DNA of 64,000 nt, taken from assembly GCA_963575745.1 (NCBI GenBank), contig CAUYUJ010014335.1, positions 18,501-82,500 on the forward strand, read 5' to 3'. Origin of the DNA: Prorocentrum cordatum. Its lineage: Eukaryota > Sar > Dinophyceae > Prorocentrales > Prorocentraceae. The notes beneath the pieces are model-generated. The model searched no databases and was not told the origin of the DNA. It saw nothing but the letters and a program-made list of their open reading frames with translations. Below are positions 10,451 to 21,911 of the stretch, piece after piece (position 1 is the first letter of the stretch; each line of letters starts with the position of its first letter). The translations under genes and the position numbers were made by a program.

Positions 10451-10466
10451 GTCACCGAGCGCGTTC
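10451..10466. repeat. Target-site duplication, right
   Basis: Identical to 10223-10238. Confidence 0.9.
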
Positions 10467-10931
10467 CACTACTCGCAAAGGGCCTACTCGCAGGCGTCCG
10501 AAAGAGACACATGTCTGCACCGATGGCATGGATCGTAAAGTCCCCCGCGGCGGGTCCAGGCCACTTGCGAGTAGCCTCTTTGCGAGCAGTGGGACGCGCT
10601 TGACTAGTTCGGTCGGTTCGGCTCGGTCGGGGTCGCTGCGTCGTCGCCGCGTCGCCGCGGCCCTCGAGGCTGCTCGCGGCCCTGTCGATCTCGGTCGGTT
10701 TTTTGGTGCCTTTGCCGTCGCCGTGCACGGCCTCGTGCGGCACGCGAGGCCCCGTTTCCGCGGCCTCGAGCGGCAAGGTCTGGTGTGCAGAACGAGCTCC
10801 CTTGATCCACATCGAGGGGCTCCAACGTCTGCTGCTCCAGGAGCAGGTCGGCACCGGCAGCCACAGTTGCTCGGCGCGGAGATCCCCATCTGGGCGCCTC
10901 AGTCCCCGGGGGGGCTTCCGTGTGTGGGCGT
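10467..10931. other. Unassigned GC-rich spacer
   Basis: Long overlapping ORFs on both strands reflect high GC content. No domain is recognised. Confidence 0.45.
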
Positions 10932-11175
10932 CTGAGCGTGGGAGTCGCAGCCAGTGGCGACGGCAGCGCCTGAACCTCCCCCCGGGAGTGCCCATGTGCT
11001 GTGGCTGCTGCATCGGGACGTCCTCGGGGCCGTGGGAGGAGTCTGTGAGTGTCTGAGTGTGGGAGTCGCAGCCCGTGGCGACGGCAACGCCTGAACCTCC
11101 CCCCGGGAGTGCCCATGTGCTGTGTGGCTGCTGCACCGGGACGTCCTGGGGGCCGTGGGAGGAGAGAAGGGTCGC
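10932..11175 (+). repeat. ~121-bp tandem duplication
   Basis: Two near-identical units each start GTGGGAGTCGCAGCC (about 10940 and 11060), run through CGCCTGAACCTCCCCCCGGG and end GGCCGTGGGAGGAG. Confidence 0.9.
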
Positions 11176-11257
11176 GGGTGTCCAGCGTCTGGCTCGCTCG
11201 AGGCATCCTCGCGGCGTGTTCCGAGAGCGCAGGAGTCCCAGCCACGAGACGAGGGTT

Positions 11258-11408
11258 AAATCGGGCCTGTCCCTCTACAGGGGGAATATTCTAAAATAGT
11301 CAAAAGCAGTCTGGGGACTTTATTTTTCTTTGGCGATTTAGGACTATTCTCTGAGTATTTTAGATATTTCGCCCAAGTGTCCCCCTGTGGGGGGGCAGGC
11401 CCGACTTA
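11258..11408 (+). mobile_element. Family A MITE-like element, copy 2
   Basis: The left end is TAAATCGGGCCTGTCCCTCT and the right end is GGGGCAGGCCCGACTTA. Internal markers are AGTCTGGGGACTTTATTT and GGACTATTCTCTGAGT. About 151 bp. Confidence 0.9.
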
Positions 11409-11819
11409 ATACTACACAGGGAAGCCGTCTGAGTTGTCCCTGCAGGCGAGGCGCCCAAAGGGCCCGTTCAGGACACCCCCTGGCGGCTCTCACTGAGGGT
11501 GCTGAAGGCAGCGCCTCGATCCAGGCCTCCTCACGATCAGCTCTGAAAGCGAAGGCAAGGCCAGCCGAACGAACAAACGTCTGAGACTTGAACCACAACA
11601 ACCGATCTGAAACGTGTGGCAGGTATTGATTGTTTGCGATGGATGACCTGAGGTGGGCTCCCAGCGGGAGGTTCCTGAGCCGATGATTTTTCGTGCCGCT
11701 CCTATGTTTGGGAGACGCTCGCTTGTGTCTCAGAGGCATCGGTCGTAGCTCTGTCAGTGCAGTGGCCCAGAGGTTTGTCCTTCGGCTTCGAATTCCCCTC
11801 ATAGATGTACACGGGTTTC
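11409..11819. other. Unassigned spacer
   Basis: No repeat partner or gene recognised. Confidence 0.45.
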
Positions 11820-12010
11820 CACATTTGGGCCATGTCGGTCATTGGTGGCTCCTGCTGGCAGTCTTGGGGCCAATTTTGGGGTGGAGGGCTGCAAATGTTG
11901 GTTCGGGTTGGCCGTCTTGAGGGACTCTTGGGCCCCTCTTGCGGGCTTCGAATCGATATCGGGTCTCCTGGGGTCTCTTGGGCCGTCTTGCACGCTCTGT
12001 GCAGCAGATG
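11820..12010 (+). repeat. Type M G-rich minisatellite
   Basis: Degenerate TTGGGGCCAATTTTGGGG or GGGCCGTCTTG units, as elsewhere in the window. Confidence 0.55.
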
Positions 12011-12560
12011 ACTATAAGACGGCTTCCTGGAGTTGTCCAGTCTTGCGGGTGTGCGTCGCGTGAAAGCTCGCAACGACGCCATGGACGACGTAGCGCCCAG
12101 CGCTTCTATACGAGTTCAGGCTGAATTGTGTGAAGCGTTCTGACGGCATCATGCGAGTTCGAACACGTGCATGGTTCCAGCTTACCCGACGGTCGGCCAA
12201 GCTATGCGTGAGCAACGGTTGAAGCTCGCTTGCTAGAGGGATAACGGCAACACGCAAGCCCTCCCCTCTGTCCGAAGTCCGAAGCGGATGCCCGATATTT
12301 TTTACCGAGCCAAGAGAAGTTATAACACAGACAAGCAGCATGGCGAGCGGGATGCGAGAGGAGGTTCGAGCGCGCCGCCCCGCACCGTGAGGAGGGGGAG
12401 GCTGGCCAGGAGCGGGAAAGGACCACAGGAACGGTCCCCGGGAGGGCGGAGAGTGCAGGAAGCGGAGGGGGTGGGAGGGCGTGGGAGCGGGAGGCCAGGC
12501 CGGCCGGGAGGTCGGGGAGGGGGGAAGGTGGGCGGGGCGGGGCGGGAAGGAGGACGGGGG
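12011..12560. other. Unassigned spacer
   Basis: Unique-looking to about 12340, then increasingly purine-rich (GGGAGG) towards 12560. No gene recognised. Confidence 0.45.
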
Positions 12561-12760
12561 CTGAGGGGAGGGCTCCTCCTCCTCTTCTGTCCTCCTCCTC
12601 TTCCTCCTCGTCTTCCTCCTACGCCGAAACGCCTCTTCCTCCTCCTCCTCCTCCTCCTCGGGAGGGGGAGGGGGCAGGGCAGGGAGGAAGGGGAGCAGAG
12701 GGGAGGGGGGGGGTCAACGTGCGAGCAGCAGCAGCAGCAGCAGCGAGCGCAGCAGGCGGG
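12561..12760. repeat. Pyrimidine tract and purine tract with (AGC)n
   Basis: TCC/TTC repeats at 12570-12660 are followed by GGGAGG repeats to about 12715 and (GCA)n at 12724-12745. Confidence 0.85.
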
Positions 12761-13977
12761 GGCAACGGCACAGGGCGCCCAAGCCGCGTGATGCGCTGCG
12801 TGCGCAGGGTCATGCACGGTACGCTCTTGAACTGGTGGCGCACCAGGGACGGCGATGTGCCGTCTCTCTCTGCGTTGTCCTCGCATTTCACGGCCCCCTT
12901 CTCTCTCTCTCTCTGCCTCTGTCTCGCTCGCCGCCTCCCTTCCATTCCTCCTGGCCTCCCTGGCGGCTTCCATCCCTTCCCCCTCTTGCCCCCTCCCTGC
13001 CTCCACGGAGCGGTTGCGCATGCACACTCCATGGCTCCCTGGCGCCTGGGAGACGGGTTTCCCTGGACCCGCGGGGGCAGGGTCGGAGCTCGGCGGGGGG
13101 CTGGGGGTCGGTGCTGGGGGGGTGGACTTGTCGAGGGACCAGCGAGCTCCGCCCGCGGACCCTCAGCAGACCGTCGAAGCCAGTCGAGCCGAGGAGGCGC
13201 AAGCTTGGATCGGGGCGCGTGGAGCAGCTGCGGGTGCTGCTCCCCCCAGGAGCATCGGCGCGCTCCGTCGCCAAGTCAGGCGGCATGGGGCTCGGTTTTG
13301 CGGGAGCACCTTCCCCGATCCATGGATGTGGCGGCCAGGTCTACGGATTCCAAGCCCAGGTTAGCGTATGTTGGATCAAATTGGCCAGTCGGCGAAACCT
13401 AAAATGGCCTGGTTCGTTTTCGCAACGCCTGGTATAGGACAGGCTAGGGGAGCGTGCAGGCAATGCCATCACAGAGCGGCTGGGCCGGGAGCCCTCTTGT
13501 GGGCGATGCTCCGCCCTTTCGCTGGGGTCAACGCGCATGGATGTTGCACTTGGGCGCTCAGTGCCAATCGGTGTTTGCGTCTCTTACTTGAGGTTCGGTT
13601 CGGAGCCTGAATTTGAATACACTCATGGGGCTGCGCCTGACTGACGATTCCTGGTCAGAGCGCAGGCTGAACCTCGCCCTGGGTCCACGTCTGCAGCCAG
13701 GTTCGATTTTGGTAGAAAGGTCCGACTCGGTGCCCGGGCCTCATTCCGAGTCTAAGGCAGACTCTGCCTACGATCTGGTTCTGTATGTCTGGTTTGGGCC
13801 AGGCTCTGAGGTTCAGGTTAGGTCCACGTCCAGGAGCCCAGGGCCCAGGTGAGGCTCCAGAGCATCTCTGGGCCTGGGTGCATGGGCGAAACGGAGTCAG
13901 GGCTTCCGTCTGGGCATTGGTCACACTGGCGCTTAGTGCGAAATTCAGGGTGTCCGGAGGAGGCAGGCCTGCTGAAT
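12761..13977. other. Unassigned GC-rich spacer
   Basis: About 1.2 kb without a recognised repeat partner. It has short TC-rich stretches (12895-12990) and a degenerate CAGGTTCGG/GGCCCAGG pattern at about 13670-13860. Long ORFs on + carry no recognisable domain and are probably chance frames in GC-rich DNA. Confidence 0.4.
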
Positions 13978-14149
13978 TCGGGGGTGGGCAGAACCCCCAA
14001 CAGTGACACGTCGATTAATGGATTGTCCGTTTTCGGTTCTCGAGATGGCGCCGCGGCCGTTATTCTCCAGGCTTGCGCCCGCCAGGTTTGGGCCTCAGGT
14101 CGTTTTAACTAAACCACGTTTTACTAAAGGGGGGTCTGTCCATCCCCGA
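13978..14149. mobile_element. Family E inverted-repeat element, copy 1
   Basis: The ends TCGGGGGTGGGCAGAACCCC and GGGGTCTGTCCATCCCCGA are complementary. The core includes ATTGTCCGTTTTCGGTTCTC, GGCGCCGCGGCCGTTATTCT and TTTTACTAAAGGGGGG. It aligns end to end with 54525-54699. Confidence 0.85.
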
Positions 14150-14171
14150 TGAATGTCGGAGCTCAAGGGAC

Positions 14172-14350
14172 TGGGGTCAATGCAAACGGGGGTTCAGGCA
14201 GAGCGTTGGATCTTGCAGGATGCTGCAGAGCCAGGGCTGCACTGACCCGGGTGAGCGAGCAGAATCCTGCAGGATCTTGCAGGAGTTTGCAGGATCCTGC
14301 AGGATCTTGACTGACCCTGGTTTTGATTGACTTGGGGCAGTAGATCCCCG
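14172..14350 (+). repeat. Dispersed repeat family D, copy 2
   Basis: It shares GGGGTCAATGCAAACGGGGG at the start, several CTGCAGGATCTTGCAGGA motifs and GGCAGTAGATCCCCG at the end with 9694-9928. Confidence 0.75.
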
Positions 14351-15000
14351 AGAACGATTGCAAAGCAAGTCTCACCATGAAGGCCGTTCATAGCAGAAGG
14401 CCGATGTTCGAGGATTGAGGAGGTCGCGCCCGCAAAATATCGCAGAAGTTAGAGTTTGAGCGCCCTATGGGCAATATGTGGGCATGGAGCGAGGGGAGGA
14501 GAGAGAGAGAGAGAGTGACAAGGGTCGAGAGACAGCGAGAGAGGGAGAGAGATCCAACACGCGAGAGAGAGAGAGAGAAGGAATCAGACAGGCGGCCAGG
14601 ACAAACAGACAGGCTAACAGAAAGGCAGAGAGGGAAAGAGAGAGAGAATCCAAGAAATAATGGAAAGACAGACAGCGCCAAATATACAAGTCAGCTTGTC
14701 CAAGAAGGCCCAGGCCCACCAGCGGCCCAGGCACGGCGTCGCGTGACTCTGTGAGCGGAGGCTGAGGGGCACGGAGGGGAGAGCGGGAGACGAGCGCAGG
14801 GGAGGAGACTTGCGAGAGTCATTCGAGCGAGTTAAGGCGATGAGCCTGGCGATGCCCCACCAAACTCTGCCCTGTGTGTGATGACCCAGTTCCGCGGAGC
14901 TGCTCCGCGGGGTATCTGAGGGCAGACCCCAGCATTGGCGTTTGGTGCAATTATCGAGTGGCCTTCGCACATCCCTCCACCGCGCCTGGGTCGTGGACAA
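14351..15000. other. GA-rich tract and unassigned spacer
   Basis: GA-rich purine repeats lie at about 14500-14655. The rest has no recognised feature. Confidence 0.5.
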
Positions 15001-15330
15001 GAGGCCTCTTGTAGGCCCATTAGGTTCTCTTGGAAGGCCTCTTGGTGGTCTCTTGAGGGCCTCTCTGGGAGGTTGGGAGGCCCTCCAGGGCGTCCCGGGA
15101 AACTCTTCGGAGTTTCTGGGTGCCTCTTGCTGGGGCGTGTCGTGGAGGTCTGGAGGCTGGGGTAAAGGGCTCCTACGGCGCCTTCGAGTTCTGCGTCTTC
15201 GGGCCTTTTTGGAGCGATTTGGGGTGCCGTATTGGGCCGTATTGGGCCGTATCTGGAACTATTTTCTTCCGCGTAAGGGCCGTATTGGAACGATTTGGGG
15301 TGCCCCCTGAGCCGTCTTGGACGCTCCGCG
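15001..15330 (+). repeat. Type M G-rich minisatellite
   Basis: Degenerate GGCCTCTTGGTGGTCTCTTG-type units, then two adjacent copies of GGGCCGTATT near 15233-15251. Confidence 0.6.
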
Positions 15331-15605
15331 ACAAGCACAAAGTGGCAAGTTGGTGTTCCATGGTTTGAGCACTGGGGACCAGCCCCCGGGGCTTCCGACA
15401 CGGCCCAGGAGGCCCCGAGGAGGGCGCCAGGACGATGCCTGGAGGCCACCCTGGGGCGTGCCGGAAGTTGCATTCCGCACCGTGCTCCCGAGGCCTCGAG
15501 GAAGCCATGACCCAGGCGCGATCGCTTGGGAGCGCCAAGAACCGCCCAGGGAGTCTGGAAATCCGGGGCCTGGATCCCTGGAGGAGTACAGCCGAAACCA
15601 ATGAG
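15331..15605. other. Unassigned spacer
   Basis: No gene or repeat partner recognised. Confidence 0.4.
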
Positions 15606-15720
15606 AAGATGGGCAACCGTCCCAAGGATACTCTTGCATCCTTGCATCGTCGGTCCATCGTTAACCACCTTGGATGGCCAGCCCCTCTCGAAAAGAATCG
15701 ACATGCACGTCTAGGGGACT
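15606..15720 (+). mobile_element. Family B element, left fragment (copy 3)
   Basis: AGATGGGCAACCGTCCCAAG and the following CTTGCATCCTTGCATCGTCG match the left two thirds of the intact copy at 36816. The terminal repeats are missing or decayed. Confidence 0.7.
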
Positions 15721-16269
15721 TGCATCATTATCACGCAGCCTTGCTGTCAATGTTGAGTGCATGTGGAAACTTCACGCGCAGCGTGAAGGACATGAGGTCG
15801 CTTCATTCAGTGCCGACGGCACGGTGGCGGATTCATCGGTGAGAAACGGAGATGCAAGGAGATGCGAAGGCAGACAATCACGCACGCGGGTCCTCGCGCA
15901 TGGCCTAGGACATCAAGTCCACCAAGCCCCCGGACGCCGATGCTTTGGAGGAGGTGTGCCGCGCATCAGGGGCCACGAATGTATAGAAGCAGAAACGCCA
16001 TGACTGACCACGACCGAGGTTCGAGGTTTTCGGGCGTTTTTCGAGCCTCGGGATGTTTTCCAGCAGCCGCGCCTCGCCGAGAGCGTTCCAAGGGTGCCTG
16101 GATCGTCCAGAACGGCCGCCTGAGAGCCAAAAGTTATGACCCGAAAGCATGGAGGGCAGATGTCGCGCCCCCTCCTCCTCTTGAGCCTCCTTCTCCTGCT
16201 CTCCCTCAGTCTCCGGCTGTCAGTGCTTACAGGCGAGACTGTGACGGGGCTTTTCGTGTCAGTTCCGCC
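15721..16269. other. Unassigned spacer
   Basis: No gene recognised. Pyrimidine-rich towards the right end. Confidence 0.4.
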
Positions 16270-16493
16270 TGATGGGCTTGTTGTCCACAATCACCACCAC
16301 CAGAAGTTGGAGGGGGGGGAGTCCTCCTCCTCCTCCTCCTCCTCCTCCTCCTCCTCCTCCTCCTCCTCCTCCTCCTCCTCCTCCTCCTCCTTCCTTCCTT
16401 CTCCTCCTCCTCCTCCTCCCTCTCCTACATCTTCTCCTCCTCCTCCTCCCTCTCCTACATATGGTGGTGGTGGTGGAAAATGGGCGCATCACC
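16270..16493. mobile_element. Family P inverted-repeat element with (TCC)n core, copy 1
   Basis: The left end GATGGGCTTGTTGTCCACAA plus CACCACCACCAGAAGTTGG faces the right end TGGTGGTGGTGGTGGAAAA plus TGGGCGCATC, its imperfect complement. Between them lie about 125 bp of TCC repeats. The same architecture occurs at 42010-42147. Confidence 0.75.
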
Positions 16494-17837
16494 GCCCCGT
16501 CGCCATCGGATGCCTGCGGCCCCGTAAGGGTCTCGCCTCGGGTCGCGCGTCTTGCCCGGAGGAGCGCAAGAGCCCTGCCCAGACCCAGCAAGGAACCTGG
16601 GCGTCTGAGGGGGGGATGGGGAGCAGAAGGAGGGCGCGGCGGAGGAGGAGGAGGAGGAGCAGGGGGAGGAGCAGGAGGAACAGGAGGAGGAGGAGGAGGA
16701 GCAGGAGGCCACGGAGGAGGAAAATAAGGGAATGGCATAATGGGGCCGATGTCGTTTCCACACCCTCGACACAAGGTGGATTCCTCGAGGTCTCGATCCC
16801 CCCTCCTGGGGACTGGGGACCGCCTTCTCATCCAGGGCCGTTTTGCGACCGCCCCTGGGTCCTATGCTGGCCCCTGGAGGCCGAAATTGGCCACACCTTC
16901 CCGCCGCGATCGGTTCGCGACTCGAGGGGGTCTGGCCAGGGTTTGCCCGACGTGTCCCTGACCCAAGGTGCCTCCAAGATTTCCAGGGAGGCTCCCGCAG
17001 CCTCCAGAGCACGCCTCACAAGGCCCAGAGGGGCCCAAGGGCTCCAACATGGAGCGAACGGCTGGGAGCATCTCGGGCCAGAGACACCTTCAGTTAGGAT
17101 ACAACTCGCAACTCCTAGGAGGTCAAATTCAGCATCGGCGCTGACATATCCATGGTCGAAGTCTGGTGTAATCCCGTTTGGCTACGCTCGATCCCGCTGA
17201 ATCTAGTTTGCACCTTACTCGGGCTAATAAGTCCTTAATCGGTCTTTTGAAGACCTTCCAGAAGTGGCCTCCTAGCGGTAGGCGTCGTGTCGACGCGGCG
17301 GCGACCCCACCGTGGTCATTCAATAGTTTGCGCTTCTAGTGGTTCAGAGTTGGCCAATGCAAACTAATCTGGCGATCGGAAAACCGCCGATTGCTCAGGA
17401 TTGAACTATCCCGCCGATGTCAAAAACCAACGCTGGGGTGGTCCCCTAGCGTACGTAACCGAATCAGATGGTCATGTACGAAATGGTTGCGCGCAACGAA
17501 ATGCGGTTACGAGCGACTTCTTACACACTTGAGCTACCAAAATGCAGTTGACACCCCCCCTTGCGTATCCAAAATCTTCCCAGGAATATCTTCGCGCAAC
17601 CGAATCGTAAACAGATTCATAGTCGTAGCAGGTCGGTGAGGATGACAATGGCCATGATAATGCGGGGAACGAACGCGATGAATGGCGGAGCGGGAGCAGC
17701 AGCAGGATTCGAGGAAAGACGATGCTGTGCAGGACGCCGAGGCACATCGAGCGACGAAGAGGGAAGACGACATGTGATGATGAAGACGAGGAACTGCGGG
17801 ATGAGGTGGAGCAGGACGTCAGAGCCCCGAATCATCA
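16494..17837. other. Unassigned spacer
   Basis: GAG/GGA-rich at 16635-16730, then about 1.1 kb of unique-looking sequence. The 354-residue + ORF across this region depends on the TCC tract and has no domain I recognise. Confidence 0.4.
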
Positions 17838-17932
17838 GGGGTAACTCGGGTCAGGGCTAACTCGGGTTCGTTTTTCGGGAATCCGAACCCGAGTTACCCC
17901 GGACCCGAGTTTCCCCGGATAACTCGGGCGCC
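17838..17932. repeat. Inverted repeat of GAACCCGAGTTACCCC motifs
   Basis: Four or more copies of GTAACTCGGG and its complement CCCGAGTTAC are arranged head to head around CGTTTTTCGGGAATCCG. Strong hairpin potential. Confidence 0.75.
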
Positions 17933-18239
17933 CAAGGATGAAGACACGCAATTTGAATAGGAGAAGGACGAGCAATCATTCACGCAGAGGCATTTGGAGC
18001 ATGGAGAAGGGATGGTACCCGCGGAGGGAAGAAGGAGGGCGCGGGAAGATCGAGCACGGACGGGGTGACGAAGCGCGAGGAACGCCGCAGCAAAGAGACC
18101 CATGCAAGCGGTCCCCAGCCAGTCGGCAGGTTTCCTCGTCGAAGCACACGTCGTGGTTCGGGGACGGGCTGACCCTTCCCTCGATGCCTTCGGGGGGGTC
18201 TGGGCTGGAGGGGGGGGGTCGCGCAGCATGGGGCTCTCC
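17933..18239. other. Unassigned spacer
   Basis: No gene or repeat partner recognised. Confidence 0.4.
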
Positions 18240-18376
18240 ACTAGAAATATTCAGAACTGGTAAAAGAACAGTCTGGGGACGATGCTTTGACTAATTTTTG
18301 ATCATTCTGGGGGTATTCTTGGACTGTGTGTTATCGTTCGTCCAAACTCCGCCTGTAGGGTGACAGGCCCGACCTG
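18240..18376 (+). mobile_element. Family A MITE-like element, copy 3 (5'-truncated)
   Basis: The left terminal repeat is absent. The copy starts at the internal AAATATTCAGAACTGG region. It keeps AGTCTGGGGACGATGCTTTG, TTCGTCCAAACTCCGCCTGT and the right end GACAGGCCCGACCT. Confidence 0.8.
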
Positions 18377-18560
18377 AATCTAGGCCTCCTAGACGGGGTC
18401 GGAGGAGCGCATCCCATAGGGTTCCAGCACCGTAAGACGCTGCACCCGAGGCCGCAGGGCGGGCGCACCCGCCTTGCGCCGCCGGCCACCCTGCGCCGCC
18501 GCCCGCCAGGGCGTGTGGATATCCGCCCCCATGGCCCCAGCTGGTGCGTCCGCACGGCCC
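18377..18560. other. Family C fragment and spacer
   Basis: TAGGCCTCCTAGACGGGGTC with GGAGGAGCGC (18383-18412) matches one inverted end of family C. The rest is unassigned. Confidence 0.55.
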
Positions 18561-18686
18561 TGGCATCGCTCGGACGTGTGCATTTTAGTTTCGGCGAGGG
18601 CCATCGAGGAGCATCCTTGATCAATTGGCGAAAAAGCCACGCACGAAACAGAAAAAAACACAGGGCATGGACGTCCGAGCGATGGC
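18561..18686. mobile_element. Family H inverted-repeat element, copy 1
   Basis: The ends TGGCATCGCTCGGACGT and ACGTCCGAGCGATGGCCA are near-perfect complements. The middle contains TTTCGGCGAGGGCCATCGAG and CACGCACGAAACAGAAAAA. It is collinear with 24207 and 60753. Confidence 0.85.
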
Positions 18687-20440
18687 CAGTGGCTCGCCGC
18701 GCCCATTCCCACCGCATCGGGAGCTGTGCCGATGGCTCCCGTCGATGTGCGTCCGCGTACAGTCGGGGCGCTGAAGAAGGAACCCTTCTCGTTGGGGAGG
18801 GGCTCGGTGCTCCTTGATTGTTCTACAGCTCGCCTGAGGTTTTCATGAGGTTTTCCATGGGAGATCGAAGTGTAACTTATAGGAAAAGGGGCCTCGTTCC
18901 TTGTTTAGGGTTCCTTAGGTCAACGCCCCGACTGTAACGGTTTCCGCCCAGCTGGGCACACCTTTCGCGCGGAGTGTGCCCCATGGGGGGGGGGCACGTA
19001 TGGCCCCAGGGGGAGTGGTCGCACGGCGGCGCCGCCCCCGTTTCGGCGCATCCCTCACGCGGATGGTGCCGCCAGGGAGTTCCATTCTTTGCCTTCTGCG
19101 AACGCGGCCACATACGCTCCTCGCCCATTGAAACACGCCGCTCACGAGGATCGCGCACAGCTGGGAATTCGGTGCGCTGCTGCGCGGCTGCTCTGCATGC
19201 CCCCGATCCTCACTGCCCCGCGGCAAGCGCTGCATGAAGAGAGTGCCATCATCTGCGTTACACGCAGCTGCGCAGGGTTGGGCTCTTCGACGCTGATGCT
19301 ATCGATCGACGGCAGCATGTGTTCATATCGGCCTACAGCGTGATGGGCCCAACCAGTGATCGATTCCATGTGACCCCCCATAAAAAAACACCGATCGAAT
19401 GCCTGGTGCAAGCAAGACACGAGCAGACAGTGCAAGCACGAAACCCCAATGCCCCGCCCCCCACCCCCCAGCAGAGTAGTCGCACGTCTTCAGCGAACCT
19501 GTCAGTTTCTCGCATCCGTAGTCTGGGCTTCCCAGGCGCCTCGCCATCTTACCATTTCTCGTGCGTGGGCTCACCCCTGCGACGGGCATGGGATCGTTCT
19601 CTGGCTGGCCCGTTCCATCCTGCGCGTGTTCTTCTGCATCCACCCCCGCCCTAGTCCGCCCTCCGTCCTCCCTCGCCTCGTCCTTGCCCCCGCTTCCACC
19701 CCTCCCGCCCCGCTGCCAAGCCCCATCCCCCCGTCTCAATCCAGCTCATGTCCTATCTTCTCGTCGACATCGGTATTCGCGCATGGTGTTGCGACTTCTC
19801 CGTCTTGCTCCTCGTACATGTCGTATCTCCTGCGTCCTCTCGTATACTTCACCTGTTTCCTCCTACTCTCCCTCCTCCCCACTCCATGCCCGCGGAATCC
19901 GAGAGGTCCCCCTGAGCATTCCGAATCGGGATCATCATCTTGTCCTTCGGTATAATGAGTTTATCCCGCGTAATCCCCCTTGCGAGTTTGATCCTCATCG
20001 TCCCCCTTCATCTTCCTCCCCTATCTTGTTTATACTACTCCACACCACCCTCATTCCAACTCAAACTTCCCTCCTCCTCCTCCTTCTCATCGTTCGCCTC
20101 CTCCCACTCCTCCTCATCGTCCCTGTCTTTTCTGCCAGCATCGCCCTCTCCCTGGTCGTCGCCATCCTGCCCGTTTCCTCGTTTACTGCATCCCTATCCT
20201 GTTCCTCCGACTCCACCACCTCCGCTTTGTTCTAGTATTCTTCCGCCCCCACCCATGCTATCATGTGCACGCGAGGCACAGCAATACGTATGAGTCCCAT
20301 TCCCCCCCCCTCTTGGTTCCCCCTCTTGGTCTGATGAATGGCATACTGTTGGCACCTGTGTTCATGAATGAATTGCGTGATACAGGTGCTGGTGCCTCAT
20401 CTGCCCCCCACTGGGGCCAGATTGTGTACCGATGTGATTA
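18687..20440. other. Unassigned spacer, pyrimidine-rich on the right
   Basis: The interval 19580-20240 is rich in CCTC/CCCTCC but is not a clean tandem array. Its long ORFs (for example 19561-20235) are Pro/Ser/Leu-rich and judged spurious. The left half has no recognised repeat partner. Confidence 0.4.
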
Positions 20441-20778
20441 CAACGCTCGCTGTTCACAACGATTGTTGTAACGAACCCGTGACCAAAATCGTATTTTCAC
20501 AACGCGCATTTCCGACCGCATCCATGTCGTATCCATGTTGATGCACAGTGACCCAATCGTATCCATGACCGTATTCCAATATGTCACAACGAAGTCGTAG
20601 CCGTTGCAAGTCGTAATCGAATCCCCCGCGGCCATGTCACAACAGGGTACCCCTCTGCAGCGAGAGCGGTCCTACAACGCGACGGCATGGTTGCGGACGT
20701 GCGAGCAACAAACTATTGTGATGTATGCTTGCTCGGGATCGTGGTTTGGTGATTCTGCTAGGGGAACAACAAGTGCCA
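20441..20778. other. Spacer with short CGTATCCATG repeats
   Basis: Dispersed CGTATCCATG and CACAACG motifs occur at about 20440-20600. No gene recognised. Confidence 0.4.
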
Positions 20779-20931
20779 TAAATATAAAAACTCTGAGGTC
20801 CGCGCGGATTTCTCGGATCGTCGCTGGGGCCCCCCGGCGGCGCCTCCGGCGCCGCCCCTGGCGCGCTCCGCGCGCCAGGGGGGGGGGTCCAGCGCGGATC
20901 CGAGAAATCCGCGCGGACCTCCGAGTTCTTA
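20779..20931. repeat. Family J long palindrome, copy 1
   Basis: The left arm ACTCTGAGGTCCGCGCGGAT plus TTCTCGGATC is complementary to the right arm GATCCGAGAAATCCGCGCGG plus ACCTCCGAGT. The centre carries GGCGCCTCCGGCGCC and CTGGCGCGCTCCGCGCGCCAG, each itself palindromic. The core recurs in opposite orientation at 53118 and, diverged, at 37216. Confidence 0.85.
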
Positions 20932-21911
20932 TGTTTTTGCCCCTTTTGGTTCCCCTATCTGCCTTGCCTTTTGGGGCCACGGCACGAGCCTGCCGCACTG
21001 CCCGGGCGACCCCCCCGACGCCGTGGTGGTGTGGCCGCGGCGGTTTCTCCAGAGCTCGGCCCTCGGGGGCCTCTCGTTTGTGGCGGGGGGGGGGGGCAGT
21101 CAGAAGCGGGTCCTGGGCCGGAGACCATCCAGGCATGATCGCGTCGTAGGGAACGTCGCGAGGGAGTTTTTGTTGGCCAATTTCGGCCTCGGGGGGCCCT
21201 CGCCGGGCCTCGGGACCGTCAGCAGTCCCGGGGAACGGGTCGGGACTTCCAGGGACCCCGTACTCAAAAGATCAGGATGTTGCATAACTGGGCGCCCATC
21301 CTGAAGGGGTCGAGGCCTCGGGCCCGCCGGTGGAAAAGGCGCATCGTCGGATGGCTGGGCCGCTGCAGCAGGAGGAGGAGGAGCTGGGGAAGGGGAGGTG
21401 GGGCAGCAGAGAGTGGCAGAGAGATGAGGAGCGGAGGGAAGAGGGAGAGAGGTGGAGGCGGCAGGTGGGAGTGTCCGCTGCCGAGCGCTGCATGGAGCCC
21501 CCCAGCGCCACCCGGCTAGGCAGCCCTCAAAGCGCAAGAGGAGGAGGAGGAGCTCCAGGAGAGCCCTTCCCCGCTGCCGCGATCTGGTAGGCAGAGGGTC
21601 GCGATTACTTCCGACGCAGTAGCAAACATTAATTCTTTTAAGGGTGCCTTCGAGTGTTGGACCACCACCGTGGCGATGTCAGACCCACAGTAGCTGTGAC
21701 GTTCGCCCACCTAGAGTTGGTGGCGAGCCCTGTTGGACGAAGATTTGGGTCCCGCGATAGCAATCCTGCGGGAGCATGTTTGCTTCTTGAGCGATCAGCC
21801 ATCATTGTTGGTGCGCTTGCTTTTGTGTCGCTCTGGAGGGCGACATCCCTTGGCTGGAGCGGTGTCCGTCTCTCAGGCCTGAGATCGGGAGTCCCCCCTG
21901 CCTCGCTAGGC
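20932..21911. other. Unassigned spacer
   Basis: GC-rich with short purine-rich stretches near 21360-21450. Frames on both strands lack recognisable domains. Confidence 0.4.

Noticed and set aside
9958-11136. 392-residue minus-strand ORF
   Set aside because: It runs through a CA microsatellite, a family C element with its TSD and a 121-bp tandem duplication, so it is a composite of repeats.
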